Source: Poecilobothrus nobilitatus
Taxonomy: Eukaryota; Arthropoda; Insecta; Diptera; Dolichopodidae
Assembly (NCBI GenBank): GCA_947095535.1
Contig: OX352773.1
Location: 211,068,093 to 211,132,092, forward strand
DNA: 64,000 bases
Reading direction: 5' to 3'
Shown here: piece by piece, positions 47,590 to 59,854 of the stretch
Layout: every line of letters begins with the position of its first letter
Numbering within the stretch: the stretch's first letter is position 1
Made by a program: the position numbers and the translations under genes
Notes under the pieces: generated by a model
What the model saw: only the letters and a program-made list of their open reading frames with translations
What the model was told of the DNA's origin: nothing
Database searches by the model: none

Positions 47590-48535
47590 GTTGAAAGAAT
47601 ACAATTATATATAACGCAATTGTGGAAATTTTCTCAATTCAAGCCTGCCTAAAAACAATATCGGTAGATGGAAATCTTCTTGCGTTCCTTTAAATTAAAA
47701 AAAAATATTTTTTTTTTCTGTTTCTATATGATTTGCAATCTTTTTAGCACAAAAACTCTTTGATTTCCTTTCGGAGTTAGACTTATTTCTAAACCTTTGA
47801 TCACCATACATAAGTTCTTTTTCGTCTTTACCGGCGTTACAGAATTTTTAGAAGAAAAATATAAAAAGTTAACCAAAGTAAGAACTTGATTAATGATTAG
47901 GTACTCAATTTTCAATGGTAATTCAATTTGTTTCAAAGTGTTCAAAATTTTTTTATTGATTTTATTGCACAAGCAAATGTTATGTACTCGCTGTATTTGT
48001 CCTTGATATATTGTACAGGTGAAAAATTAATAAAAAAAGTAAAAGAAAAAAAAATTTAAAAACTGTGAATTCCGAAAAAAAAATTAATTAACTCAGAAAT
48101 TTTATTTTTCGCACATTTGAATTTTTATTTTACTTCCTCTCAAAAAAATACAAAATAAAATAAAATATCATCCCCATTTAAATCATTTAACATTTTAATT
48201 AATCAACGCTTTTTCATGACATAATTAAGTAAAAAATTATTTAAAATTTATTAACTTTTGTATCTGATTTTAATATTAAGTTTACATGTTTATTTTTTGT
48301 TCTTTTTTTTTTATATTGTGAAAAACGTAAGTATTCCAAAATTATTCTATTCTATTTTTTTTTACATTTTTAAAAGCGATATGGAAAAAGTAGTGTTCGT
48401 AAGTGTTAGAAAGATGTCTAAAAAGTATTGTTATTTTGTTAATAATTTTGTTTTTTTTTTTTTACGAGGAACGGTGGAAAACATCACGAGGTTCCTTTGG
48501 GAAGTGTTGAACTTTAACCAACCAAAATCATCCCT
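47590..48535. other. non-coding, AT-rich
   Basis: The frames at 47724-47972 (minus) and 48258-48539 (plus) were read; neither shows a family motif. The latter's last part overlaps the 3' end of the LINE fragment that follows. Confidence 0.45.
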
Positions 48536-48539
48536 TTAA

Positions 48540-49325
48540 AATCAAACTTTAGAATGGGTCCTTTAATACATAGTAATATCTATACATATAGTACACATAT
48601 AGTATTTAATACATGTCCAGTTTGGTTTTGGGGAAAAGGATGAGGAAAGGCTTACTTGGGAAATTGAGTTTGGGATAATTCGGATTATGGAGGATAAAGG
48701 AAAAAATTAGAATTATGGGGCATGAAGGTTATTTTGAAGAAGCATGTTAATATTTTCCTTAAATTTTGTTATACATATCGTACACTTATGAATTAGCAGC
48801 TTTTTGAGAACATATGTGTAGGCATAAGTTTTCACAAAAGCGATATGCACATAACAAACGAATTTCCGAATACCGAGTTACGTCCACTTTACAGTTCCAC
48901 AGTGTAGCAATGGGCATCTGTCGTACCCCTTGTATCACGTTGGGAAATTTTGAGTGGAGGCATTAATTGTTTTATTTCTTTAGAACAGGTGTTTATCCCT
49001 AAAACGTATCTATAAAACAGTGTGAATGATTCTACAGTACGGCAATGGTAGAGTTGAGTGACCGATGAGGTAACACTATGGAGTCGCCAATAAGATTAAT
49101 AGCTCTGTTTTGCACTTTGTCGAGATAACACAGCACTGTTTGGGGAACTCCAGCCCAAATATGTGGATTATACTCAATTTTTGTTTTACAGATATTGAGA
49201 TGGTCGGTTGAAGAAAAGTAAGCTCTAGAGCGGTACAAAAAACCCAAACATTTAGCAGCATCCTTAGCTATACCAAAAATATGATTTAACCAAGTCAATT
49301 TTTAATTTAATTCGATGTCCAGAAT
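48540..49325 (-). mobile_element. RTE-like LINE family A, fragment 5 (longest coding part)
   Basis: The minus frame 49298-49032 encodes AKCLGFLYRSRAYFSS, HIWAGVPQTVLCYLDKVQNR and AINLIGDS, a characteristic segment after the RT palm/thumb in RTE-like arthropod LINEs. After a shift, GINTCSKEIKQLMPPLKISQ and CYTVEL follow near 48980-48890. The 3' end at about 48545-48570 matches the family end. Dead copy. Confidence 0.75.
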
Positions 49326-49329
49326 TTTA

Positions 49330-50885
49330 AATCTGTTGAGTGCTACTAACATAATATAGAAAGCTGATAAGTTAGCGATATCGATACGAATTAATTTTTC
49401 AATAGAAACGAATAATATGTATGCTGAAATTCATTATGCTTTAACAGTTTAAGAAGGATTGATATTTAGTCTAGTCTATTAAATCTAATTAATTGAAAAA
49501 TTTCTTTTGGGTCACTTGACACATATATATATCGAAACATTTTTGTAGTGTATTGTATACAAACTTGTACTTTGCACATTTAACTTTGAACTTATGCACG
49601 AAGTTTTCTATTATATTTTTATGTTGACAGTTCAAAAGTTGAAAAAAATTCAATTCTTTACTATTTCTTTAAATTCAATTCGAACTTATTTGTATTTAAT
49701 TTACTATTTAAGTTTTAAATTAAATTGTATTTTATTTTTATGGAGCAAATTTTGACTAATTTCGACCACTGTAAATTTCAGTAAAATTTTTGTTATATAG
49801 GTAATATTTTATCACATTTTGATTTTTGTTTTTTTTTTCTTTATAAATTAACTCAGTACATGAATATTTATTTATAATATAAACAAAAAAAAAAAAAAAA
49901 CAACCAAAAAACTTTCAAAATTTTTCGTTACACATTTTTCATTCTAAAAAAAAATTAAATTTTTCGTATAAACTAATTTTCGCCCAGCCAGAATCGAGAA
50001 ATAATAACAACAGCAGTCTACATACCTATTTTACAGTATAATAGCAAGTAGCAAATTAAGATACCATATTATATACAAGGTATACCCCCTCTTCGATTCC
50101 CTTTATTTTCATTTTATTTTTGGAAACTATTTTTCTGTTTGTAATGTTTTTTTTTCTGGTTCTTTTCATCCTCTTTAAATTGAATAAAAAAACAAAAAAA
50201 ACAAAAAAAACAAAAAAAAATAAAAGAAATGAACCTGCCTCAAGTACTTACAGTAGAATAATGTACTGGCAAAGAATTATTTACTTAAAAAAAAATTTTC
50301 TTTTTTTTTTTGGAAATTTTTCTGGGTTAAATTTCGTTATAATAAGAAAATAAAAAAAAAACAAAAAGTCAAAATTTCATTTTCTTGGGAAAAGACAAAA
50401 TAATAAGAATACATACATATGCAAATATATAAAATAATGAAATATGTTTTGAAAATTGATTGGTGTGTCAGAATTTTTGAGTTTTTTTTTGGTGTCAAAA
50501 AAAAGTTTTTTTCTTTTGAAAAACTTATGTAGAATCTGTAAATACAAGAAATTATTAGGCAAAAAGTTTTCTTTTTTCAACGTAGATACTATATAGCTAG
50601 AATACGTACCTTCTGTATTTTCAAAACAAATTTTATAGATTAAATTTTTATGAAGTGTTAGAGGCGATTTTTATGAAGTTTTATAGAAATTTAGAGACGA
50701 TCATGTCAATTTAATAAATGTATGTTAAATAATTAATAGTAGTTAGTTTCAATCTTATGCCTAAAATATAGAAGTTCCATTGTAACTTAAAATGATATTA
50801 GATTGGTACAAAATATATATATGTATATACATATATAAATAATATAAATAAATAACAGTCGTTTTGTCGCCAGCTTAATGGTTTA
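49330..50885. other. non-coding, AT-rich
   Basis: Poly(A/T) blocks (49889-49901, 50186-50222). No recognised feature. Confidence 0.5.
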
Positions 50886-50889
50886 AGTT

Positions 50890-51125
50890 GGGAGCGTTTC
50901 ATATACCTGTATTTCATTTTAAATTAGGAGAGGTTTTAGTTTTAGTTGCATTCAAAAGAAGGGCTTTACGCCTATTACAGAATATTTGTATAATACGAAA
51001 TACAGGAAAATGCAGGCAAATGATAATGCATAGGCAACTGAAAATACAGTCAAATGAAATACAGGTTTGCGATAGTAACCCGTTTAAGTTAAAATTAAAC
51101 TGTAGAATGTTTTCCATTATGATTC
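50890..51125 (+). repeat. DR1-related repeat with inverted CTGTATTTCATTT ends
   Basis: CCTGTATTTCATTT at 50906-50919 and AAATGAAATACAGG at 51052-51065 are a perfect 14-bp inverted pair. Between them is a DR1-like core (GGAGAGGTTTTAGTTTTAGT, then TTGCATTCAAAAGAAGGGC) and degenerate AAATACAGG/GCAGGCAAATGA words. The same 15-bp word is amplified at 58781-58885. Confidence 0.6.
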
Positions 51126-51139
51126 AACAGGATTGATCA

Positions 51140-51795
51140 AACTATAATAACAAGAAAAATATTTTTATTTTTGAAGATGTCTTTTCAATAACTTCGCAGA
51201 AATCATCTATTTATTAATGTAAAGAAAGTTAATGTAAATGTGTCTTAAAATAAATAAAAAGCTCAAAAATTTTTCAAATGTTTTAATTTAAAAAGATGGA
51301 GAAAAAAGGAGGATTGCCCGTAATTTTTTAAAAATAATTTTTTTTTTCATGTTTCTAAAAAAGAAACAAACACCAAAATTGAGATGAAATGTTATTTTTG
51401 TCAAATTTTTAAAGAAATTTGAAAAATTATTTTTTTTTTAATTTTACCCATTTATAAAAAATTAAAAAAAAATATTTTGTTACCTAAATTTCAAAATGAC
51501 GCATTTTTCGATTTATTTCAATTCATATTAAAAATAATAACAAAACAAATTTTATAAAATTAGATTCACTGCAGGTGAATGGTTTAAATATAATTTTGTG
51601 AAGGTTATTATTAGTTTTCACTTTTAATCTCAAAGTTCTCTCGCGTCTTACAGTCACAATTAAGAACTGAGCTTATATTATTATAGATTCAGTAGGTATA
51701 CATTGAAAGGTTTCAAACAGAATTTATTTCGAAATTAATCATTACAATTATATCTATGATAAGAGGCTAGACTACCCAGAGTCTAGACTGTAAAC
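51140..51795. other. non-coding, AT-rich
   Basis: No recognised feature. The short palindromic word TCTAGACT occurs close to its complement near 51768-51790. Confidence 0.45.
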
Positions 51796-51814
51796 TAAAA
51801 AATAACTCTATATT

Positions 51815-52005
51815 GGGGCCCCGTTGGCCTAGTTGGTAAAGCGTGTAAAATAAGCTGAAAAAACCGAAAGAGGGTGGGTTCGAATTTCACACATGTCGTA
51901 AGAATAATTCCCCCTTACGAAATTTACTGTCAAGGCTGAAAAGGAAAGGTTGTATAAATTCTTTGTCATATTTATGGGGCAAGGGAATGAACTAAAGAAA
52001 AAAAA
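51815..52005 (+). mobile_element. SINE S1, copy 5
   Basis: GGGGCCCCGTTGGCCTAGTT (A box) and GGTGGGTTCGAATTTCACAC (B-box arm), then the S1 body and an A-rich tail. The duplication AACTCTATATT lies at 51804-51814 and 52006-52016. Confidence 0.93.
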
Positions 52006-52019
52006 AACTCTATATTAAA

Positions 52020-53545
52020 GGTACTAAACTTAAACAAAATATCAAAATTTACCTTTACCGTAACTAACAAACTGGCAGAGTAAATGAAAATAATTATGTA
52101 TATATATAAATGAAATATATAATAAAATAACATATAATAAGAATGACTTAATTACCATTATATAAATTATATAACATTTCAACATTGACAATATTAAAAA
52201 AAATGTCAATATAACGAAAATAGCATACCTATACCTATATTAAATGTGACCATAAAATAAAATAAAAAATTCCCAATTAAAAATAAAACTTTTAGATCAA
52301 TATATTGAAAATAATATTTTTTACGCAATAACAATATTAAAAAAAAAAAAAAAAAAACAAAACAAAAAATCAATTCTTTCAGAAGCGTTCAGAAAACAAA
52401 CATTATTATTTTCCAATTATTCTTTTTGCAATAATCTACAATAGTTTCTAAGAAAAAAAAAACAAAAAAAAAAAAAACTGTAACAATAAAAATAATATAT
52501 ATTTAGAATAAAATTTTAATTTCCCAACCCAAAAACTTATTAAACCTGTTATTTTTATTTTTAAAGGTCGTCCCACACCAATCTACATAACCTTATTTAA
52601 TTTATAAACTATATACATATTAGCATATATACATACTAATATTATTTCTAAACAGAATCAAGAAAGAAAAAAAAAATAATAATAAAAAAAACAACTAAAA
52701 ACAGTTTTATTAATCGATTTAAATCAACTAATCCATATTTGTATTTCCCTCCTTTTTTTTCTCCTTTTCCCTCCAATTTCTCATACAAATTTTCCTATGC
52801 ATAAATTGTGCATAAAACTTTCTTTTAAAACCGCTTTTAAATTTTTTATTTTTGTTTTAATTTTTTTTTTTTTTTGTTTTTTATTTGTTTTTACCTACAC
52901 TGCAGACTAATTAGAGTCATTTTAAATAAATTTTTCAATGCTAATTAGTTGTGATGGGGAGCGCACCAATAGTTATATACATAATTGTGGCCCCAACCAA
53001 ACAAAAAACAAACAAAAAAGGATTGAAAAAAAGAGAGAGAAAAACAAATAAAACAAAAAAATACGTTGTTTTCAATTGAATATTCGGAATTTGGAATGCG
53101 GTTGGTAACTATTTTTATTTGTACAATATTAAAACTTGTATTAACATAAGAAAAGCAATGAAAAAAAAATAAAACAAAAAAAAAAATTGGATAACATTGC
53201 ACATGATCAAAATCGGTTGATCCCAATATAGTATAATGTGCACTTTACGAGATGACCGTACTTTGATATCAAAAACAAAAAAAAAATAAATGCACAAATT
53301 AGGTGAAAAGAAAAAAATAGAAAGATGAGGTATAAGAATATAAGATAAAAATTTAATATTAGAAATATAAAAAAAATGTAAGTATCCTTTTTCTTTCAGA
53401 TATTAGTTAAAAAATACTGCATAAATACAAATCATCACTTTTTCAAATCACTAATTCTGTCCACCTTTTACATGCCAGAATTTAAGTGGAAAATGTCAAT
53501 TAATATATCTGTCAAATAATGTAACTGATCATTAATTAAGATTTA
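52020..53545. other. non-coding, AT-rich
   Basis: Long A-runs (52340-52356, 52474-52487) and T-runs (52860-52875). No exon recognised. Confidence 0.5.
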
Positions 53546-53552
53546 TTCAGCC

Positions 53553-53640
53553 AATGGTGTAATATTGTTAAGACACGGGTCTTTTATATGAAAGGTCTCG
53601 GGTTCATATCCCGGTTGGGTTATATAGATTAATAAAAAAT
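53553..53640 (+). mobile_element. tRNA-related SINE head (second family), copy 3
   Basis: CCAATGGTGTAATATTGTTA (A-box like) and GGTTCATATCCCGG (B box, with the CGGG/CCCG arm), then an AT-rich tail. It shares CCAATGGTG with copy 1. Confidence 0.5.
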
Positions 53641-53649
53641 AATATAGAT

Positions 53650-55135
53650 TTGTCTTATAATATATAATTAGTATAAAATAATTAAATTAAAAATAAGTAT
53701 ATATGTGGTCTTATAAATTAAAAGGTATATAATAAAATAATAATAAACCATAATTCTTGTATAAGATAATAGATGGCGCAGAAATAAAAGAAACGTATCA
53801 TAGTCTTGTACAATAACTACAGCCTAGTAATCAACGGCTTAGTGAAATTAATGACTGCAGAAATTGAAACTTAGTCAAATATGAATAATAAATGACTTAG
53901 TGGATGTCCTATGCTCCTTATAGGAGTGGTAAGGCAAAACAAAATTATTAATAAGGGTTAGGATTATTATTATCTTTTTAAAATCGTAATTCTATATAAA
54001 AATTTTATCTAATGTGCATATTTATTGTGTTCTAAAAGAATATGAGAGCAAATAATAAGTTAACAGACTACCAAAATACTAATATGTATGCAGAAATCAA
54101 ACTAAAATTATTACAGGACTTTTTAAGTGGGATAATATACATATGTACATTCATTTAAGATAATCATAAATTAATCGGTTATGGACGGCGGCTTATTTAC
54201 ATTCTTAACTCATTAGTTGATTAAGTAATAATTCATTCAGTATTCATTTTATTAATTATAAATTATAAATTATATGAGTATACTATTAAAGATCAACCAT
54301 AATCACAACAATTTTATTTGTCTTAAAATGCTATATTTTGAAACATTCGAGAAATATACAAGATCACACAAATCACGAACTAATTTTAATAAATAAATGT
54401 TGCGATTAATTTTTTTTTTCATTCACTAAATTCAAAAAACAAAAAAAATCCTTTAAATAAATTCTTCTAATTTTTAACAAATTTCAATTTTGTTTTTCAT
54501 GTTTTTTTTTCTTATTCGATATTTTAATTTGCTTTGAATTTTTGTTAAAAATTCCCCATTTTTTAGACTTCTTCCTTACACAAAATCATTCAAAAAAATA
54601 AAAAATTCAAAAAAATAAAAAAAAAATAAAATAAAAAAGAAATAATAAAAAAAGAAAACTGAACAAAATCCAAATAAATGATCTTCCAAAAGCAAGGTAA
54701 TTTTATCTCTAATTTCAAAATTTTGATCGAACTTGAAAAAATATCGGAAGATGGTGATCGTAGTAACAAAATATACATAACAACAATAAACAAAAAAAAA
54801 AAAAGTGCACGCCACAAAACTCCAAAAATAAAAAAACAACTGATTCAAAAACAGCAAAAGAATAAAAAAAAAAAATAAAAACGGGAAAGGCATAATAAAA
54901 AAAGAAACAACAATAACTCGTGCATCCAAAAAAGGCTGTTTTGCCTTAAGTTTTTCTCTATTATTCAATTGTATATTCCAAATATACTACCGCAAAAAAA
55001 AAAAAAAAAAAATAACAAGTAAAAACATCTTAATGGTAGTCTCAAGTTTAAACTCATTTTAAATATATTACCAATTTAATATAATTAAGTGTCGTCCATT
55101 TGAGTTTCTCGCATATCCGTTTGTAATATGTAAAT
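53650..55135. other. non-coding, AT-rich
   Basis: Open frames on both strands at 54576-54968 overlap and are F/Y/K-rich homopolymer readings. Nothing recognised. Confidence 0.5.
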
Positions 55136-55140
55136 ATATA

Positions 55141-55400
55141 TACATGGTGCCCGTAACTGCTGAAAGGTCACGAATAACGGAGGTGATAGAGAAAAACGGT
55201 TTCCGAGATAACGGCCTTCAAAGTAATTTCGTTAACTTTTTAAAGAAGTAATAATATCTTTGCCCCTGTATAACATAAAAGATTCGTTTTAAAGTCGGTA
55301 GCTACCTGAAGTTATGGGATTTCACACTAATATTCCAACTTTTATATATCTTTCGTAGTTGAAGAGTTATAAGTTTTTAAATACGAAAAATATTGATATT
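55141..55400 (+). repeat. possible unpaired transposon end
   Basis: CATGGTGCCCGTAACTGCTG and following moderately GC-rich text resemble the first part of TIR elements that begin CAGGGTGTCCCGTA. No inverted partner was found nearby, so this may be one half of a broken element. Confidence 0.3.
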
Positions 55401-55409
55401 TTACAATGT

Positions 55410-58400
55410 TTTTATAAAATAACTGTAATTTTTGCATAGAAAACCGTTATTAATGTATCAATTTTATTTCATTTTCAAAATCATCTATTCCTCAGTTTCA
55501 TCATCTATTTTTACCGTTTTCGAGATAACTATATAAATATAACCATGTACTGAAATTTAACTGAAATTTTGTTAAAAAAAATTATTTTAAAGAACTGTCA
55601 AGCTTTTGTTTGTAAATAATTACACAAAATCAACCACTTGTAAAGAATTACACAAAATCGTATGCATATACCTAAATTTTTAAGTAGAAATTGGCTTTCA
55701 ATCTATAATTGAATATTCTTATAAAATAAATTATCAAACATTTTGTAGCACGCACACTGGCATATAATTAAAAACAATTAAATCTTATTTAGAAAACGAT
55801 ATTTTAGATTTAAAACGAAAAAAAGAATGTAGATATTAAAAGTAAAGCTAGTCGTTATCAATGTTAAATGTTTGACGTTTACAATACTGTACTTATAATA
55901 CGCACACGAAAAAATACAAAAAAAGAAGCAATCAAAAGTAGCCAGAAAAAAAAAACAGAGGAAACAACTCGATATTATAACAGTCATATAGTTCCAGAGT
56001 TTCTTAAATATTTTTTAAATTAACCCATACGTCTTTAATAAAATAATTATTATTGATTTACCTTAAGAAATCACTTCGCGAAACTATGGATTATTTTTTA
56101 TTGGTCAAAAATTTTTGGCCAAAATGGATTAAAGTATTTAAAAAAGTCATATACATTTATATTTATATTATTATATACTGTAAGAAATTTTATATTACTG
56201 CTCTGTAAGACATTTTTAATAAGATAATTTAACAGATGTTAATAAAACTATTTAGTACAAAAAAGCTGAGAGTAAAAGCTTTACTATAGAACATAAAAAA
56301 AAGCATATAGTCCATTATTTTGGAAAGCAAATGAAAATCAGGAAAAGTTAGATAGTCCTGCACAAATCTCAACTGCAACCTTAACATTTTTATTGATTCC
56401 TATAAAATAAATTATTGGAAATTCATTGTTTAGAAAAAAGATTTCAAAATAAAAATTAAAAAAAAAAAAAAAAAACAGTTTAAAAAACTGTGATTTATAT
56501 ACTATTTTTTTTTTAGCCTTACGCTTACAGTTCAGTTACAGCTCTATATTCAAATACTTTTTTTTTTTTTTTTTTAATGTTTTTTGCTTGTTTACTTTTT
56601 CATTCTTACAACATAATGCCGACTCTTTAACAACAAAAACAAAAAAAGTAACATACAAAACAAAAAGAAAAAAAAAAAAAAAAAACAAAGAAAAGAAGAA
56701 GAAAGTAAAAAATTATGTAGGGAAGATTCATTAATTTAATTTTATGTAAATGTCAGGTTATGCCAGTCCAACAAGCCACTAACATGTCCTGATTTATACT
56801 AAAGATAACGATAATTGCATAAAACACAATGTAAACAATGGAACTGTTGCCACCGAATGAATGCTAGAAGCAGCTACTGCTAACTTGCAATATAATATAC
56901 ACTGTATATTAAATATTTTCATTATTTTTTTTTTGTTTTGTTTTTATTACTGCTAATATTGTTATTGTTTTTGTTGTTGTTGTTGTTATTGCACTCTATG
57001 GCTACTGTTATGGATATTTTGATACTTCCTAATAAAGTTGTTGCACCAGAATTAGTTGTTTTATACTTCTACTAAATATATTTTTTGTTTTTTTTTTTTT
57101 TAGCCTAAAGGAATAACAATTTTTGTGAATTATAGGAGAGAATTTAGAGGTTTTGTGCTTTTTTTTTTTAATTCATTGTTTTTTTTTCCTGCTTCTTTTT
57201 GTTTTTTTTTTTTTTTTTGTTAATTTTGTTTATAGTTTAATTTTCAGAAGAATTACCATAAATATCGTTTATATATGGTCAAGTGATATATTTTTTTGCA
57301 AAACTTGATATAGTAAAGAGTACTTTAAGTTTTTATTTTTGGTTGAAGATGTAGTGCACTGGAAAACAGACAATTTAAATAGAAGAAAAAAACAAGAAAG
57401 AGTGTGGACTCTAGGATACCCGCACGAACATAATATACTGTTTCCATAATATTTAATCATCTTTTAGAAAATATGATTTAATTATTATATCTATGTAATG
57501 TGTAAATGTGTTATATTTATTTAAATTTCTGAGTTGTATGAGAGCTACTAGACCCCGTTGGGCCCCAAAACCAACCAAATTTTACACAAGTAATTGTCAT
57601 TAAAATCCGAACATCTTTTACAAAATTTTAAATATTTATAGTTATTTTTAAGTGACAAGATATGAGCACATTAATTTATCCACAGCTACCTGAACCTGTT
57701 GCGAATCTAATTTTATAGAAATCGTTGGCATAGAACATAATTTCTTTTGATAAAATTTCAAAAATACGCCGCTTAATTTCAAATATCCCACGTTCGAATT
57801 TGTTCAATTTCAATATCGAAATTGGCATTTACATAAAAAATAAATGGTTAAAATTTTAGAATTCAACTTGGAATTCAATCCTAACCAAGAATTTTATTTT
57901 TCATATCTATCTCGTTTCTTTTAAAAGGTGTTACAAACCAAATGGTAAATATATTATAACCTTGAATTATATTCGTACCGGTATTAAAATTTGGTTTTTT
58001 TTTCTTATTTGTTTGTTTTTTTTTATTATAATTGAAACTTTGCTTAAAAATTGACAGGTTTTTATTTTAATAATGAATAGAGAATATTGTTCTAAGTTCT
58101 ATTTTAGCAACATGTGGACTATTTTTTTTTTAAGTTAACTTACCAAAAAAGAAAGAAAAACCAAAACAGTACTTATTATCTATTTGTATTTTATAAATTT
58201 AAATTTGAAATCAAACGAATGAAAGTTTTGATTAAGTTATTTTACAAGATATTTATAGTCTTAAAGACTTGTTCAAGAAAAAAGAATATAAAGGCTTCAT
58301 AATAAATGTAAACATGATATTTCTTTTTTTTTTATCTAAGCCTCTTAGAATAATATTATAACTATAATGGTATTTAAATAGTATGGCAAGCTTTTAAATA

Positions 58401-58605
58401 ATATAATTATATTTAATTGTCGTAAACTATAGCAATTTTTAAAATTATGTATAAAAAATACAATTAAAATGTTGTCTTCATAGTATTATATGCTTTAAAG
58501 TTTATTAGAGAAATTACCGTAGATAAACACTTATGCTGTTTACTGTATGCAGAATATACTGTATAGAATATACTGTAATATACTGTATATTCTGCAGAAT
58601 ATACA
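55410..58605. other. non-coding, AT-rich
   Basis: A less AT-rich island at 56750-56885 (CAGGTTATGCCAGTCCAAC, GTTGCCACCGAATGAATGC) and another at 57535-57560 (GACCCCGTTGGGCCCC) stand out. Neither reads as coding or as a known element. Confidence 0.4.
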
Positions 58606-58609
58606 TTTT

Positions 58610-58780
58610 ACTAGATTTCATTTGTAACCAACTTCAAAATCCTCCCTAATTTTATGTTTTACACCCATATTTTAACAACAAATGGAAACTGCTACCCTAA
58701 ACGCTAAAAATATTATTGAAACCCTGATTTTTGAAGCCAACTCTAAAATTTACCTTAATTATATATGTTTTACATACTGT
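58610..58780 (-). repeat. DR1 family, copy next to minisatellite
   Basis: Complementary to DR1: ACCAACTTCAAAATCCTCCC, and ACCCTGATTTTTGAAGCCAA with CTCTAAAATTTACC. It directly precedes the 15-bp array. Confidence 0.55.
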
Positions 58781-58885
58781 CAAATGAAATACAGTCAAAT
58801 GAAATACAGTCAAATGAAATACAGTCAAATGAAATACAGTCAAATGAAATACAGTCAAATAAAATACAGTCAAATGAAATACAAG
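58781..58885 (+). repeat. 15-bp minisatellite (CAAATGAAATACAGT)x7
   Basis: Units start at 58781, 58796, 58811, 58826, 58841, 58856 (one G to A change) and 58871 (altered end). The frame through it yields QMKYS repeats, which is incidental because the same word occurs singly in non-coding DR1-related sequence at 51050. Confidence 0.95.
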
Positions 58886-58929
58886 CTTATAATATTGCAG
58901 GCAAATAAATACAGTCATAGCACACGCTC

Positions 58930-59850
58930 CCTTGACAATATGTCCTTTAGTTTGCAAATGACTTTAGTTATACTTAATTTGTTCATTCATTTTTTTTTTC
59001 CTTTAAGTGTCATTATTAAATTTCTCCTTTTGTACTATTCTAGGCTAAGTTGTAGACTTTTGAAAACAATATTATGAAAATTAATAAATATAAGGTATTC
59101 GTCAATATTATTGAATTTGCTCATTTTTTCAAAAATTCGTTCGAATCAAAATAAGAGTTATTTTGAAATTGTAAAGCATAATACTAATAAAAATTAACTG
59201 TCTATTGTTCCAATCAAATCTATATTAAAAAAAACAACCTCACACATACTGAAATTTCCTTTTTATTTTTTGTAAATTGATGGGAAAATCCCAATAAATT
59301 TGTAACAATAAAAGCATTCCGATTTATGATGATGATACATTATATGTCTTACAAAAACTTTAATTTCAAAAACAACATTCAATTTAACATATGAATTTCG
59401 TGTTAATTTGTATTTTTTTGTTTTGTTTTTGGCTTTGCTGGGGGAAATTCACTAAATTCCTTCTTTTAACAAAAAAAAAAAAAAATAAAAAAAAAAAAAC
59501 AAAAAATTACATAAAAACAATCTAAATTTTGATTTCCTAACATCTGCCTCCTCAATTTTCGTTTTACGTGATTGAAAAAAATCAACGTGTAAAAAAAAAA
59601 AAACACTGAAAAAATTTCCTATGTTTTTTTTTTTTTGCTTTTTTTGTTCAGATCTGTAATGTAAGTCTGTTTATACGCACAAATTAAAAGTAAAAATAAA
59701 TAAAATGAAATAAAAAAAAAAAAAATTAAATTAATATTTTTTTTTTTATTTTTGTGTCATGCAATATTATCATTAAAAGTGAAAAGATATTTCTTAAAAT
59801 TGCATATTGCAACGTTAAATTTAAAAAACGAGGCAAAATGAAAATTCAAA
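58930..59850. other. non-coding, AT-rich
   Basis: Homopolymers (59468-59501, 59590-59602, 59711-59725). Nothing recognised. Confidence 0.5.
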
Positions 59851-59854
59851 AGTT

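Noticed and set aside
54576..54968. 130-codon Phe/Tyr-rich minus-strand frame and a plus-strand Lys-rich counterpart
   Set aside because: Mirror-image readings of T/A-rich sequence.
57535..57560. GC-rich patch GACCCCGTTGGGCCCC as an element end
   Set aside because: No inverted or direct partner seen in the window.
58781..58885. CRISPR array
   Set aside because: Direct repeats have no spacers; eukaryotic minisatellite.
58682..59077. Repeat protein (QMKYS)n
   Set aside because: Translation of the 15-bp minisatellite; the same word is non-coding at 51 kb.
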